The notes beneath the pieces were generated by a model. That model was not told the DNA's origin, ran no database searches, and worked only from the letters and a program-made list of their open reading frames with translations. DNA of 64,000 bases, taken from NCBI RefSeq assembly GCF_000250635.1, contig NC_016940.1, positions 2,094,001-2,158,000 of the forward strand, given 5' to 3'. Every line of letters begins with the position of its first letter. The stretch's first letter is position 1. Position numbers and translations under genes: made by a program. The DNA comes from Saprospira grandis str. Lewin (GTDB lineage Bacteria; Bacteroidota; Bacteroidia; Chitinophagales; Saprospiraceae). Below are positions 32,906 through 40,538 of this stretch, piece after piece.

Positions 32906-33343
32906 TTAGGTATCCAGAAAATAATCTACTTTTAATAGGTTATCTCGAAAATCGCCAATTGTTTGGCTCTCTAGCATTTTTGTAATTTTGGAGCGAATTA
33001 GTCCAAAATCATTGTGTAGGGGACAGGGTTTTTTGGCCGAGCACTTTTTGAGGCCCATCGCACAGCCCTCAAACAAACTGCGGCCGTCTATGGCTTCTAC
33101 TACCTTGGCCAAACTGAGGTCTAAGGCCGATTTTTCAATGTAAAAACCGCCTCCAGGCCCCTTGCTCGAGGATAAAATGCCTTGTTTGCTTAGGTTTTGT
33201 AGGATTTTGGCCAAAAAATGAAGCGGAGAATCTATTTCTTCCGCCACCTCTTTTACCCCAACTTTCCGCCCCTCTGCAGAGGCATCTGCTACATAAACCA
33301 CAGCCCGTAAACCATACTCACAACTTTTTGAAAAAATCCCCAT
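32906..33343 (-). CDS. Rrf2-family Fe-S transcription regulator (NsrR/IscR-like)
   Basis: A 145-aa Rrf2 regulator. A winged HTH covers about residues 1-80 ('YGLRAVVYVADASAEG', 'HFLAKILQNLSKQGILSSSK', 'GPGGGF'). Three cysteines in 'CAMGLKKCSAKKPC' (C-x6-C-x5-C) could hold an Fe-S cluster; the spacing fits neither the usual NsrR (C-x8-C-x5-C) nor IscR pattern exactly. Because it precedes hmp, an NO-sensing repressor role is the best guess. An operator-like site with a perfect TATATTTG -7 box inside lies upstream, suggesting autoregulation. Confidence 0.88.
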   Translation of the reverse strand: MGIFSKSCEYGLRAVVYVADASAEGRKVGVKEVAEEIDSPLHFLAKILQNLSKQGILSSSKGPGGGFYIEKSALDLSLAKVVEAIDGRSLFEGCAMGLKKCSAKKPCPLHNDFGLIRSKITKMLESQTIGDFRDNLLKVDYFLDT

Positions 33344-33385
33344 TTTTAGCGTTTTAACTGCTCAAAGCTAAAACCTTTTTTAATA

Positions 33386-33403
33386 AAAGACAAATATATC
33401 CTT
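33386..33403 (-). promoter_or_regulatory. Candidate operator and -7 box upstream of the Rrf2 gene
   Basis: AAAGA-N8-TCCTT on the plus strand; the 8-nt spacer (33391-33398) reads TATATTTG on the minus strand, a perfect Bacteroidota -7 box. It would be covered by a bound dimer. Confidence 0.5.
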
Positions 33404-33476
33404 TATTTTTTTCTCATCTTTTCTATCTACTCTTCTAACTTCCTTATCTTAGGGGCCGTTAGGAGAATAATGAGGA

Positions 33477-33593
33477 GGGGCCTCCGCTGCGGCTTTGCCT
33501 TGCGGCGCTACGTTTCGGGGCTCGCAGGTCTGCTCGGCCCTTCGGCCTTCGGCCTCGGTCTGGCCTAGGGCCACCCCTACACATCGCTAGGCC
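33477..33593 (+). repeat. GGCC cloverleaf element, copy 14 (type A, forward)
   Basis: Begins GGGGCCTCCGCTGCGGC, hairpin 2 GGCC-TTC-GGCC, hairpin 3 TGGCCTAGGGCCA, end CACATCGCTAGGCC. Lies between the divergent Rrf2 gene and porX, 133 bp from the first and 62 bp from the second. Confidence 0.9.
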
Positions 33594-33655
33594 AATTGCT
33601 CCTTTCTTTCCCCATTTTCCTTTATGGAGTTTAACAAAAAAGCTATTTCTAATTT

Positions 33656-35218
33656 ATGAGTACAATAAAAATCCTTTGGGCCGATGATGAGCAGAAACTG
33701 CTCAAGCCCCAAATCATGTTTCTAGAGAAAAAAGGCTACGAGGTCGTGCCCGTAACCAACGGACATGATGCCATTGAAGAAGTATCTGAAAAGATGGGCC
33801 ATTATGATATCGTCTTTTTAGATGAGAGTATGCCCGGGATTACGGGCCTAGAAACTCTAGACCGCATTAAGGAGCTAGCGCCCCATTTGCCCGTGGTCAT
33901 GATTACCAAAAATGAGGCAGAGGATGTGATGGAGCAAGCCATTGGCTCTAAAATTAGCGACTATCTGCTCAAGCCAGTCAATCCCCTGCAGTTGCTCTCT
34001 ACCCTGCGCAAATTAGTAGATGGCGACCGCCTGGTCCAAGAAGAAACCCGAATGAAATACCAGCAGGAGTTTCGCAATATCCTAATGGCCATCAATAATA
34101 GTATGGATGCCCACGAATGGGCCGAGGTCTACAAAAAAATTATCTATTGGGAGCTCAAATTAGATGCCTCTAAAACAGCTAGCATGGCCGATATTCTGGC
34201 CACCCAAAAAGATTCGGCCAATGCCGAGTTCGCTAAGTTTATCGACCGCAATTATGTAGATTGGCTCAACAATGAGCAAAGCCCCCCCGTGATGTCGCAC
34301 GATTTGCTCCGCTCTATGGTGTTTCCTGATGTGGACCGCAACCGCCCCACGGTTTTTCTCCTACTCGATAATCTCCGCTTTGATCAATGGAAGATGATTG
34401 AGCCCATTATTTCTCGCTACTTTAAGGTAGAGGAGGAAGATTATTTTTATAGCATTTTGCCCACTACTACGCAGTATAGCCGCAATGCTATTTTTAGCGG
34501 AATGATGCCCGGCGAAATTGCCAAACGCTATCCTGAGCTTTGGCTCAATGATAATGAGAAGGGCGGCAAAAACTTACATGAAGCCGAACTTTTGGGCCGA
34601 CAAATTAAGCGGGTGTTCCGCAAGCCAATTCAATATGGCTACTTCAAAGTGACAAATATGGACGGCGGCAAACAGCTGGTGGATAATATCCATAATTATA
34701 TTCAAAATAATGACCTCTTCTGTATTGTCTATAACTTCATTGATATGCTCTCGCATGCACGGACCGAGATGGACATTCTCAAGGAGTTGGCCGCCGATGA
34801 AAAGGCTTATCGCTCGCTTACGGTCTCTTGGTTTGAGCATTCTCCGCTTTGGGAGGCCCTCAAGTCTATTGCCCAGCAAGATGTACAGCTCTTTATTGCT
34901 ACCGACCACGGAAGTATTCGGGTGCATCAACCCTCTAAGGTAGTGGGTGACCGAGAAACAACCACCAACCTTCGCTATAAGGTGGGGCGCAATCTGCAAT
35001 ATGACCGCAAAGATGTCTTTGATATTCGCCGCCCCGAAGATGGAAAGTTGCCTCGCCCCAATGTGAGCTCTACCTTTATCTTTGCCAAGAATGACCGCTT
35101 TTTCCTATATCCCAACAATTATAATCATTACAATAATTACTATAGCAATACTTTTCAGCATGGAGGGATTTCTCTAGAAGAGATCATCTGCCCCATTATC
35201 AAGTTGCGCTCAAAATAA
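33656..35218 (+). CDS. porX: PorX-type response regulator with PglZ domain (T9SS regulator)
   Basis: A 520-aa regulator. The receiver domain (about 1-125) has D10/D11, phospho-acceptor D56 ('IVFLDESMPGITG'), T84 and K106. A helical linker leads to a PglZ/alkaline-phosphatase-like domain (about 220-515) with 'DNLRFDQWKMI', 'MLSHARTEMD', 'FIATDHGSIRVHQ' and 'FQHGGISLEEIICP'. In Bacteroidota this architecture is PorX, which works with PorY to control type IX secretion and gliding genes. The kinase is not in the window. It is followed 7 bp later by an RNase H gene, so the two are likely cotranscribed. Confidence 0.93.
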   Translation: MSTIKILWADDEQKLLKPQIMFLEKKGYEVVPVTNGHDAIEEVSEKMGHYDIVFLDESMPGITGLETLDRIKELAPHLPVVMITKNEAEDVMEQAIGSKISDYLLKPVNPLQLLSTLRKLVDGDRLVQEETRMKYQQEFRNILMAINNSMDAHEWAEVYKKIIYWELKLDASKTASMADILATQKDSANAEFAKFIDRNYVDWLNNEQSPPVMSHDLLRSMVFPDVDRNRPTVFLLLDNLRFDQWKMIEPIISRYFKVEEEDYFYSILPTTTQYSRNAIFSGMMPGEIAKRYPELWLNDNEKGGKNLHEAELLGRQIKRVFRKPIQYGYFKVTNMDGGKQLVDNIHNYIQNNDLFCIVYNFIDMLSHARTEMDILKELAADEKAYRSLTVSWFEHSPLWEALKSIAQQDVQLFIATDHGSIRVHQPSKVVGDRETTTNLRYKVGRNLQYDRKDVFDIRRPEDGKLPRPNVSSTFIFAKNDRFFLYPNNYNHYNNYYSNTFQHGGISLEEIICPIIKLRSK

Positions 35219-35225
35219 AGGAAGC

Positions 35226-35855
35226 ATGGCCAAAAAGAAATATTATGTCGTTTGGGAGGGCCATGAAACGGGAATCTTTACTTCTTGGGCCGATTGCGAG
35301 GCCCAAACTAAGGGCTACCCCCAAGCGAAATACAAAAGCTATAAAAGCCTTAGCGAAGCCCAAGAGGCCCTAGCGGGCAATTATTGGGCAGCAGTAAATA
35401 GCAGTAAAAAGAAGAGCAGCAGTAAACCTTCGGCAGCTATGGAAAAAGAGGTGGTCTGGCATAGCCTTTCAGTAGATGCCGCCTGTAGTGGCAACCCTGG
35501 CGTTATGGAATACCAGGGGGTAGATACCCAAACAGGCCGCCGCATCTTTCATCAGAAGTTTTCTTTGGGGACAAACAACATTGGGGAGTTTTTGGCCCTA
35601 GTGCATGGTTTGGCCTATTTACAGCAGAAAAACTTGCCCAATCTGCCCATTTATACCGATTCTAGGACAGCCATGAGCTGGCTGAGAAAGCAAAAAGTGA
35701 AAACGAATTTGGTCCAAAATGCCCAAACTAAACCGCTTTTTGTCCTTATTCAGCGGGCAGAAAACTGGCTAAAGAACAATAGCTATGAAAATCCCATTTT
35801 GAAATGGGATACCGAAAACTGGGGCGAAATCCCCGCTGATTTTGGCCGAAAGTAA
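35226..35855 (+). CDS. rnhA: Ribonuclease HI with N-terminal viroplasmin domain
   Basis: Degrades RNA in RNA-DNA hybrids, 209 aa. The N-terminal viroplasmin/hybrid-binding domain ('KKYYVVWEGHETGIFTSWAD', then 'YKSYKSLSEAQEAL') is joined by a serine-rich linker to a type 1 RNase H domain: catalytic Asp in 'SVDAACSGNPG', Glu in 'TNNIGEFLALVHGL', Asp in 'PIYTDSRTAMSWL', and a final Asp near the C-terminus ('ILKWDTENWGEIP'). Second gene after porX, 7-bp gap. Confidence 0.93.
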   Translation: MAKKKYYVVWEGHETGIFTSWADCEAQTKGYPQAKYKSYKSLSEAQEALAGNYWAAVNSSKKKSSSKPSAAMEKEVVWHSLSVDAACSGNPGVMEYQGVDTQTGRRIFHQKFSLGTNNIGEFLALVHGLAYLQQKNLPNLPIYTDSRTAMSWLRKQKVKTNLVQNAQTKPLFVLIQRAENWLKNNSYENPILKWDTENWGEIPADFGRK

Positions 35856-35889
35856 AGCGCTTGGTCCAGAAGGGCGCGAAGCGCCCGCC

Positions 35890-36006
35890 GGCCTAGCGAT
35901 GCGGCGGGGTGGCCGTTAGGCCAGACCTAGCGGGCGCAGCCCGCGCAGGGCCGAGCAGACCTGCGAGCCCCAAAGCGTAGCGCCGCAGCTTTGCTGCGGA
36001 GGCCCC
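35890..36006 (-). repeat. GGCC cloverleaf element, copy 15 (type A, reverse)
   Basis: Begins GGCCTAGCGATGCGG and ends GGAGGCCCC. Hairpin 1 CCGCAG/CTGCGG, hairpin 2 GCGGGC-GCA-GCCCGC, hairpin 3 TGGCC-TAAC-GGCCA. The CCCC end is 24 bp before the TraB start codon, and an extra GGGCGC/GCGCCC hairpin precedes the copy. Confidence 0.9.
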
Positions 36007-36030
36007 AAAAACAACAGAAAAAAAACATTC

Positions 36031-36975
36031 ATGCAAAACAGAACATCATTAGCATGGCTCAGCTGGAGCTTGAGCCTCTTATTTTTATTGTCTACGGCTT
36101 GTAAAACAGCCGAAAAGGTACAAATTGACCCTAGTCAGCGCCTAGAAAACTCCTTGCTTTGGGAGATTAAGGGCAAGGGCATCAAAACCTCTTATTTGTT
36201 TGGGACCATTCATATGATTGGCGAGAAAGACTATAGCTTTAGCGAAAAAGCCGAGGCTGCACTGGATAAAAGCCAGCGTTTGGTCCTCGAAATCGATATG
36301 TCGAATATGATGCAAATGGGTATGCAAATGCTCACCTTAGCGCCCATGCAAGGCGGCAAAAAACTAAAAGATTTGTTGCCTGCAGAAGACTATGAACTGA
36401 TCAAAACCTATTTTACCGAAGAGGCCACAAATCCAGAACTCAAGATGATGCCTTTTTCGATGATCGAGAACTGGAAACCCATGTTGCTGCAGTCTTTTCT
36501 GTATCAGGATATGATTGAGGGGCAGACCAAAGCCTATGAGGTGGAACTGATGGCCATGGCCAAAAAACGCAATATGAGTTTTGGGGGATTGGAGACGGTA
36601 GCCGACCAAATGAATGTCTTTGAGAAGATTCCGTATAAGGACCAAGCTCAGGCGCTGCTAGAAGGCGTAAAAGGCCTAAAAAATGGAGATCAATCGGGCA
36701 AAAAAGAGTTTGCCCAATTGGTAGAGCTCTACAAAAAAGCCGATGTTGATGGACTGATTGAAAGCAGCAGCGAACAGATGGAGGATATGGAAAACTCTGA
36801 AGAAGAGCTTTTGATCAAGCGAAACAATAACTGGATTCCCCTAATTAAGGAGTTTTCTAAAAAAGAGGCTTGTTTTTATGCCGTAGGGGCGGCCCATTTG
36901 GGCGGTCCGCATGGCGTGATTCGCCTTTTGCGCAAAGAGGGCTACCAGCTGACGCCTATTGATATTAAAGACTAA
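36031..36975 (+). CDS. TraB/GumN-family lipoprotein
   Basis: A 314-aa TraB/GumN-like protein. The N-terminus is a lipoprotein signal with lipobox 'LSTACK'. Family features are 'SLLWEIKGKGIKTSYLFGTI' followed by HM, a conserved 'LVLEIDM' strand, and near the C-terminus 'KKEACFYAVGAAHLGGPHGV' with conserved histidines, consistent with a metal-dependent Tiki/EreA-like site. Substrate unknown. It is followed 3 bp later by a deoxyribosyltransferase-like gene. Confidence 0.9.
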   Translation: MQNRTSLAWLSWSLSLLFLLSTACKTAEKVQIDPSQRLENSLLWEIKGKGIKTSYLFGTIHMIGEKDYSFSEKAEAALDKSQRLVLEIDMSNMMQMGMQMLTLAPMQGGKKLKDLLPAEDYELIKTYFTEEATNPELKMMPFSMIENWKPMLLQSFLYQDMIEGQTKAYEVELMAMAKKRNMSFGGLETVADQMNVFEKIPYKDQAQALLEGVKGLKNGDQSGKKEFAQLVELYKKADVDGLIESSSEQMEDMENSEEELLIKRNNNWIPLIKEFSKKEACFYAVGAAHLGGPHGVIRLLRKEGYQLTPIDIKD

Positions 36976-36978
36976 TTT

Positions 36979-37437
36979 ATGAGAATTATTAAGCCGCCTT
37001 TTCCCTACGAAAAAGCCCCAGAGGAAAAGTTGCTCTTTTTGGCTGGGAGCATAGATATGGGCAAGGCTCAAGACTGGCAGTCTTGGGTGGGCTATCAGCT
37101 GCTAAAAGAAGATTTGTTGATCCTAAATCCCCGCCGAGATGGCTGGGATAGTAGCTGGGAACAAAGCATTGATCATCCTGAGTTTAAGGCACAGGTAGAT
37201 TGGGAACTAAAGGGCTTGGAAGAAGCCGATTTTAGGCTGTTTCACTTTGAACCTCAATCTCAATCGCCAATTACCCTCATGGAGCTGGGCTTATTTGGGC
37301 CCAAAAAAGGCAGCATTGTGCATTGCCCCAAAGATTTTTGGAGAAAAGGCAATGTAGATGTGGTCTGCCAACGCTATGGGATTCCACAAGCGGATAGTTT
37401 AGAGGCCGCCCTAGATCAAATTCGAGCTTGGATGTAG
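36979..37437 (+). CDS. Nucleoside 2-deoxyribosyltransferase-like protein
   Basis: A 152-aa protein of the Nuc_deoxyrib_tr_2 type. 'LLFLAGSIDMGKAQDWQ' holds the GSI nucleotide loop, 'LNPRRDGWDSS' the conserved Asn-Pro-Arg, 'VDWELKGLEEADFRLFHF' the Asp, and 'SPITLMELGLFG' the conserved Glu in a helix. These enzymes or binding proteins act on nucleosides or N-glycosidic metabolites. Cotranscribed with the TraB gene (3-bp gap). Confidence 0.85.
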   Translation: MRIIKPPFPYEKAPEEKLLFLAGSIDMGKAQDWQSWVGYQLLKEDLLILNPRRDGWDSSWEQSIDHPEFKAQVDWELKGLEEADFRLFHFEPQSQSPITLMELGLFGPKKGSIVHCPKDFWRKGNVDVVCQRYGIPQADSLEAALDQIRAWM

Positions 37438-37442
37438 CTCTT

Positions 37443-37477
37443 AAAGGGAGGTTAAGCCTCCCTTTGGCCTTTTTTTA
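37443..37477 (+). terminator. Intrinsic terminator after the TraB operon
   Basis: AAAGGGAGG-TTAAG-CCTCCCTTT hairpin then GGCC and T7, 6 bp after the stop codon. Confidence 0.9.
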
Positions 37478-37515
37478 GCTCGCTAAAAGTTGTATTTTCT
37501 AAAAAACAATTGCTT

Positions 37516-38805
37516 ATGCGTACTAGCATTTTTATTCTTTGCTTTTGGCTGACCGCCCTTGGCCTTCGGGCCCAAGGTTATATCCTCCTCCCCATGGATG
37601 AGGCCCAAACCAATCACCTGAAAGCCTATGGCATCACCTATAAAGTCCTAGAATTAAAACAGGAGGCCTGGTGGTTGCTCAATTACCGAGGCGGTAGCTT
37701 CGCTTTTCCCTACTCCGATGTCTTCAAAAAGGAGTGCATTACCCGAGGCGTCCGCTTTGAGGTTTTGGCCGAGGCCAAGTTCAATAATATCCTCAACCAA
37801 ATTGCCGACCCCGAGGTCAATATGGAGGCCATGAAGCTAGAGGTCCCACCCAAAATTGCCGTTTATAGCCCTACGGTTAATGCCCGCGGAAAAGAAATTC
37901 AACCCTGGGATGATGCCGTGACCCTGGTCCTCACTTATGCCGAAATCCCCTACGATTTGGTCTATGATGATGAGGTCCTCAATATGAAGTTGCCCGAATA
38001 CGATTGGCTGCATCTTCACCATGAAGATTTTACGGGCCAATACGGAAAGTTTTACGCCAGCTATAATAATCAACAATGGTACAGAGAGTATGTCCGAAAT
38101 ATGGAAAACCTAGCCGAAAAGCACGGCTTCAATAAGGTCTCTCAACTCAAATTGGCCGTAGTTAAACGCATCCAGGAGTTTGTGGCTGGTGGCGGATTTA
38201 TGTTTGCCATGTGCTCGGCTACTGATACCTACGATATCGCACTAGCCGCCGAGGGCGTCGATATTTGCGACCATATGTATGATGGCGATCCCGCCGACCC
38301 GCAGGCCCAAGCTAAACTCGATTTTAGCAAAACTTTTGCCTTCAAGGATTTTCAATTGGTCCGAGATCCCTATAAATACGAGTATTCTACCATCGATGCC
38401 TCGCCCATGACGGCCCCCGCCCGCCGAGTGCAAGACAAACAAGATTACTTTAATCTCTTCGAGTTTTCGGCCAAATGGGACCCCGTGCCTAGCATGCTCA
38501 CCCAATGCCACAACCGCACCGTTAGGGGCTTTATGGGCCAAACAACGGCCTTCAGAAAAACTCAGATTAAGTCCAATGTGCTGGTCCTTGGCGAAAATAA
38601 AGCCGCCAATGAGGCCCGCTACATCCATGGCACTTTCCAAAAGGGCTTTTTCAGCTTTTATGGGGGCCACGACCCCGAGGATTACCGCCATTTTGTGCAC
38701 GATCCCGCCACCGACCTCAATCTGCACCCCAACTCAGAGGGCTATCGCCTGATCCTCAATAATGTGCTTTTTCCCGCCGCCAAAAAGAAAAAACGTAAAA
38801 CTTAA
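37516..38805 (+). CDS. Secreted GATase1-like protein (annotated in relatives as 'asparagine synthetase B')
   Basis: A 429-aa protein with a signal peptide ('FILCFWLTALGLRAQG'). It starts 'YILLPMDEAQTNHLKAYGI' and has 'LLNYRGGSF', a pattern I recall from Bacteroidota proteins commonly labelled asparagine synthetase B, although it lacks the synthetase domains. 'VAGGGFMFAMCSATDTYDIA' resembles a class I glutamine-amidotransferase nucleophile elbow with Cys, and 'FSFYGGHDPEDYRHF' supplies His/Asp. True function unknown. The ATG at 37516 is used in preference to a TTG 6 bp upstream. Confidence 0.8.
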   Translation: MRTSIFILCFWLTALGLRAQGYILLPMDEAQTNHLKAYGITYKVLELKQEAWWLLNYRGGSFAFPYSDVFKKECITRGVRFEVLAEAKFNNILNQIADPEVNMEAMKLEVPPKIAVYSPTVNARGKEIQPWDDAVTLVLTYAEIPYDLVYDDEVLNMKLPEYDWLHLHHEDFTGQYGKFYASYNNQQWYREYVRNMENLAEKHGFNKVSQLKLAVVKRIQEFVAGGGFMFAMCSATDTYDIALAAEGVDICDHMYDGDPADPQAQAKLDFSKTFAFKDFQLVRDPYKYEYSTIDASPMTAPARRVQDKQDYFNLFEFSAKWDPVPSMLTQCHNRTVRGFMGQTTAFRKTQIKSNVLVLGENKAANEARYIHGTFQKGFFSFYGGHDPEDYRHFVHDPATDLNLHPNSEGYRLILNNVLFPAAKKKKRKT

Positions 38806-38814
38806 TGCTATAAG

Positions 38815-38843
38815 AATAGTCTGCTTTGCAGGCTATTTTTTTT
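38815..38843 (+). terminator. Intrinsic terminator of the GATase1-like gene
   Basis: Stem AATAGTCTGC / GCAGGCTATT (one G-T pair) with a small loop and T8. The T-run runs straight into the GGGCC of a module-D unit. Confidence 0.88.
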
Positions 38844-38935
38844 GGGCCTCCCGCCTTCGGCGGGCGGTTACTCCCTTTGGTCGTCGAACTGCGGCCTAAA
38901 GGCCTTGTTGTCGTTTCGCAGCTCGCTGCTGTTCT
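38844..38935 (+). repeat. Element module D, forward copy
   Basis: GGGCCTCC, hairpin CCCGCC-TTC-GGCGGG, then GTTACTCCCTTTGGTCGTCG, AACTGCGG, GCCTAAAGGC, TTGTTGTCG and CAGCTCGCTGCTG. It matches the reverse complement of 3668-3765 and is followed by a full type A copy in the same order as there. Confidence 0.8.
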
Positions 38936-39050
38936 GGGGCCTCCCGCCTTCGGCGGGCGCTACGTTTCGCAGCTCGCAGGTCTGCTCGGCCCTTCAGCGC
39001 TAAAGCGCTTCGGTCTGGCGCTTTGCGCCACTGCTCCACATCGCTAGGCC
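38936..39050 (+). repeat. GGCC cloverleaf element, copy 16 (type A, forward)
   Basis: Hairpin 1 CCCGCC-TTC-GGCGGG, hairpin 2 AGCGCT-AA-AGCGCT, hairpin 3 TGGCGC-TTT-GCGCCA, end CACATCGCTAGGCC. Hairpin 3 is the clearest compensatory change: C-G pairs of other copies are flipped. Confidence 0.92.
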
Positions 39051-39262
39051 GGCTAAAGAAAACAGGCCCCAAGGGCCTGCCAAAAGGGCGCTCCGCGCCC
39101 AAGGCGGTCTCCTTTTGGGCCCAGAGCAACGGCCCTTTCTCTATTCCACAACAAAAATTGTCCTCGAATAGCTATCTTTGCCGCAAACCATTCTAAGCCC
39201 AACTTGCATCTACTGAGGTAATAGCACTTCATTCTCTGCATTAAAACAGACAGCTTTTAACT

Positions 39263-40345
39263 ATGCGTATATTTTACTTTCTTAGCCTGCTTTCTATCCC
39301 GCTTTTCTTTTCGAGCGCTTGCACAGATGCACAACGCGAACGCCTAGAGGTAACCCCTATGGCCTACGGTAGTGTGGACCAAATGCATCTGGTTTGTGAT
39401 GAATACCTTTGGGATAAGTCGCCTATCGGGGATAGCATCCGCCAATATTTTGAGGCCCTTTATCCTATTACCCCTCAGCCAGAGCCTATTTTGGACCTCC
39501 GTCATGTGGAGAGCCGAGAGTTTAATAAGGTGCTCAAAACACATCGCTCTATTGTCATTTTAGCTGATCTTTCTGAGGAGGAGGAGGCCGGAACGGCCCT
39601 GGTCCGCAAAGTGCTGGGCCCCAAAAAGGTGAAAAAAGCATTTACTGACCCCAGCTACCGAATTATGGTGCAAAAAAATCGCTGGGCCAAGGACCAAACG
39701 GTCATTTTTTGGTTCGCCCCCGATCGCCAAAGCTTGTTTGAAACCGTTTGCCGAGATTATCAAAAGGTGATTAACATTCTACATGAAAAGGATACCGAAA
39801 AACTGGTCAAACAGGTCTATTTTTCTGGCCAAACGGAAGAAGTAGAGGCCGATATTCGCCAAGGTTTAAACCTCAGCCTTTCGGTGCCCAAAGGCTATAA
39901 AATTGCCCATCAAGATTCGGTGGCCTGCTGGCTGCGCAAAGAAACCAATAAGGTGAGTAGCAATATTTTTATCTATAGCATTGAAAATCCTGGCCCCAAT
40001 ACCCTGAGCCCAGATAGCCTGAAGGCTATCCGTAACCGCCTGACCAAAGACTATTTTTCTAGCTGGCAAGAGGGCTCTTATATGCAAATTGACGATGTAA
40101 ATTTGCCCACTTATTACGAAAAAATTGATTTTGGAGAAAGAGAAGCCCTGCAAGCAAGGGGCATTTGGTTTATGGCCAATGACTTTATGGGCGGTCCTTT
40201 TGTGACTTACCTTATCCCTGATCCCGATAGAAATAGAATCATTTTATTAGATGGCTTTATTCATGCCCCAGGCCAAAAGAAACGGCCCGAAATGCGCAAA
40301 CTGGATGTGATATTTTCCACCTTTGCCCTAAAGACGAAAGAGTAA
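39263..40345 (+). CDS. DUF4837-family lipoprotein
   Basis: A 360-aa lipoprotein with signal peptide and lipobox 'FSSAC'. The body fits the DUF4837 family of Bacteroidota: 'AYGSVDQMHLVCDEYLWDKS' near the N-terminus, 'SIVILADL' and 'QVYFSGQTEEVEADI' in the middle, 'LPTYYEKIDFGEREALQARG' and a C-terminal 'GFIHAPGQKKRPEMRKL'. Function unknown in the family as far as I know. Monocistronic, with a terminator shared with convergent mutS. Confidence 0.85.
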   Translation: MRIFYFLSLLSIPLFFSSACTDAQRERLEVTPMAYGSVDQMHLVCDEYLWDKSPIGDSIRQYFEALYPITPQPEPILDLRHVESREFNKVLKTHRSIVILADLSEEEEAGTALVRKVLGPKKVKKAFTDPSYRIMVQKNRWAKDQTVIFWFAPDRQSLFETVCRDYQKVINILHEKDTEKLVKQVYFSGQTEEVEADIRQGLNLSLSVPKGYKIAHQDSVACWLRKETNKVSSNIFIYSIENPGPNTLSPDSLKAIRNRLTKDYFSSWQEGSYMQIDDVNLPTYYEKIDFGEREALQARGIWFMANDFMGGPFVTYLIPDPDRNRIILLDGFIHAPGQKKRPEMRKLDVIFSTFALKTKE

Positions 40346-40349
40346 AGCT

Positions 40350-40386
40350 AAAGGCCCCAAAAACCTAAGTTTTTGGGGCCTTTCTG
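40350..40386. terminator. Bidirectional terminator-like hairpin between DUF4837 and mutS
   Basis: A 14-bp perfect stem AAAGGCCCCAAAAA / TTTTTGGGGCCTTT with loop CCTAAG, 4 bp after the plus-strand stop. Nearly the same hairpin and loop as at 13033-13062. Confidence 0.8.
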
Positions 40387-40412
40387 CGTCTAGCAGGCCC
40401 GATAGGGCCGCA

Positions 40413-40533
40413 GGCTGAGGGATGGATAGGGTGGCCGAAGGCCAGACCGAGCCGCTGAAAGCGGCGATGGGCCGAGCAGACCTGCGAGCCCGGAACAGCC
40501 CGACCCGAGGCCGAAGGCCGAAGGGGCAGCCCC
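40413..40533 (-). repeat. GGCC cloverleaf element, copy 17 (type B, reverse)
   Basis: Begins GGCTGAGGGATGG and ends GGGGCAGCCCC. Hairpin 2 GCCGCT/AGCGGC, hairpin 3 TGGCC-TTC-GGCCA. The outer end is 5 bp from the mutS stop codon. Confidence 0.9.
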
Positions 40534-40538
40534 AAAAC

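Noticed and set aside
33656-35218. PglZ-domain protein as part of a BREX phage-defence locus
   Set aside because: The N-terminal receiver domain and the lack of BrxC, PglX, BrxL or other BREX genes fit PorX of the T9SS regulatory system.
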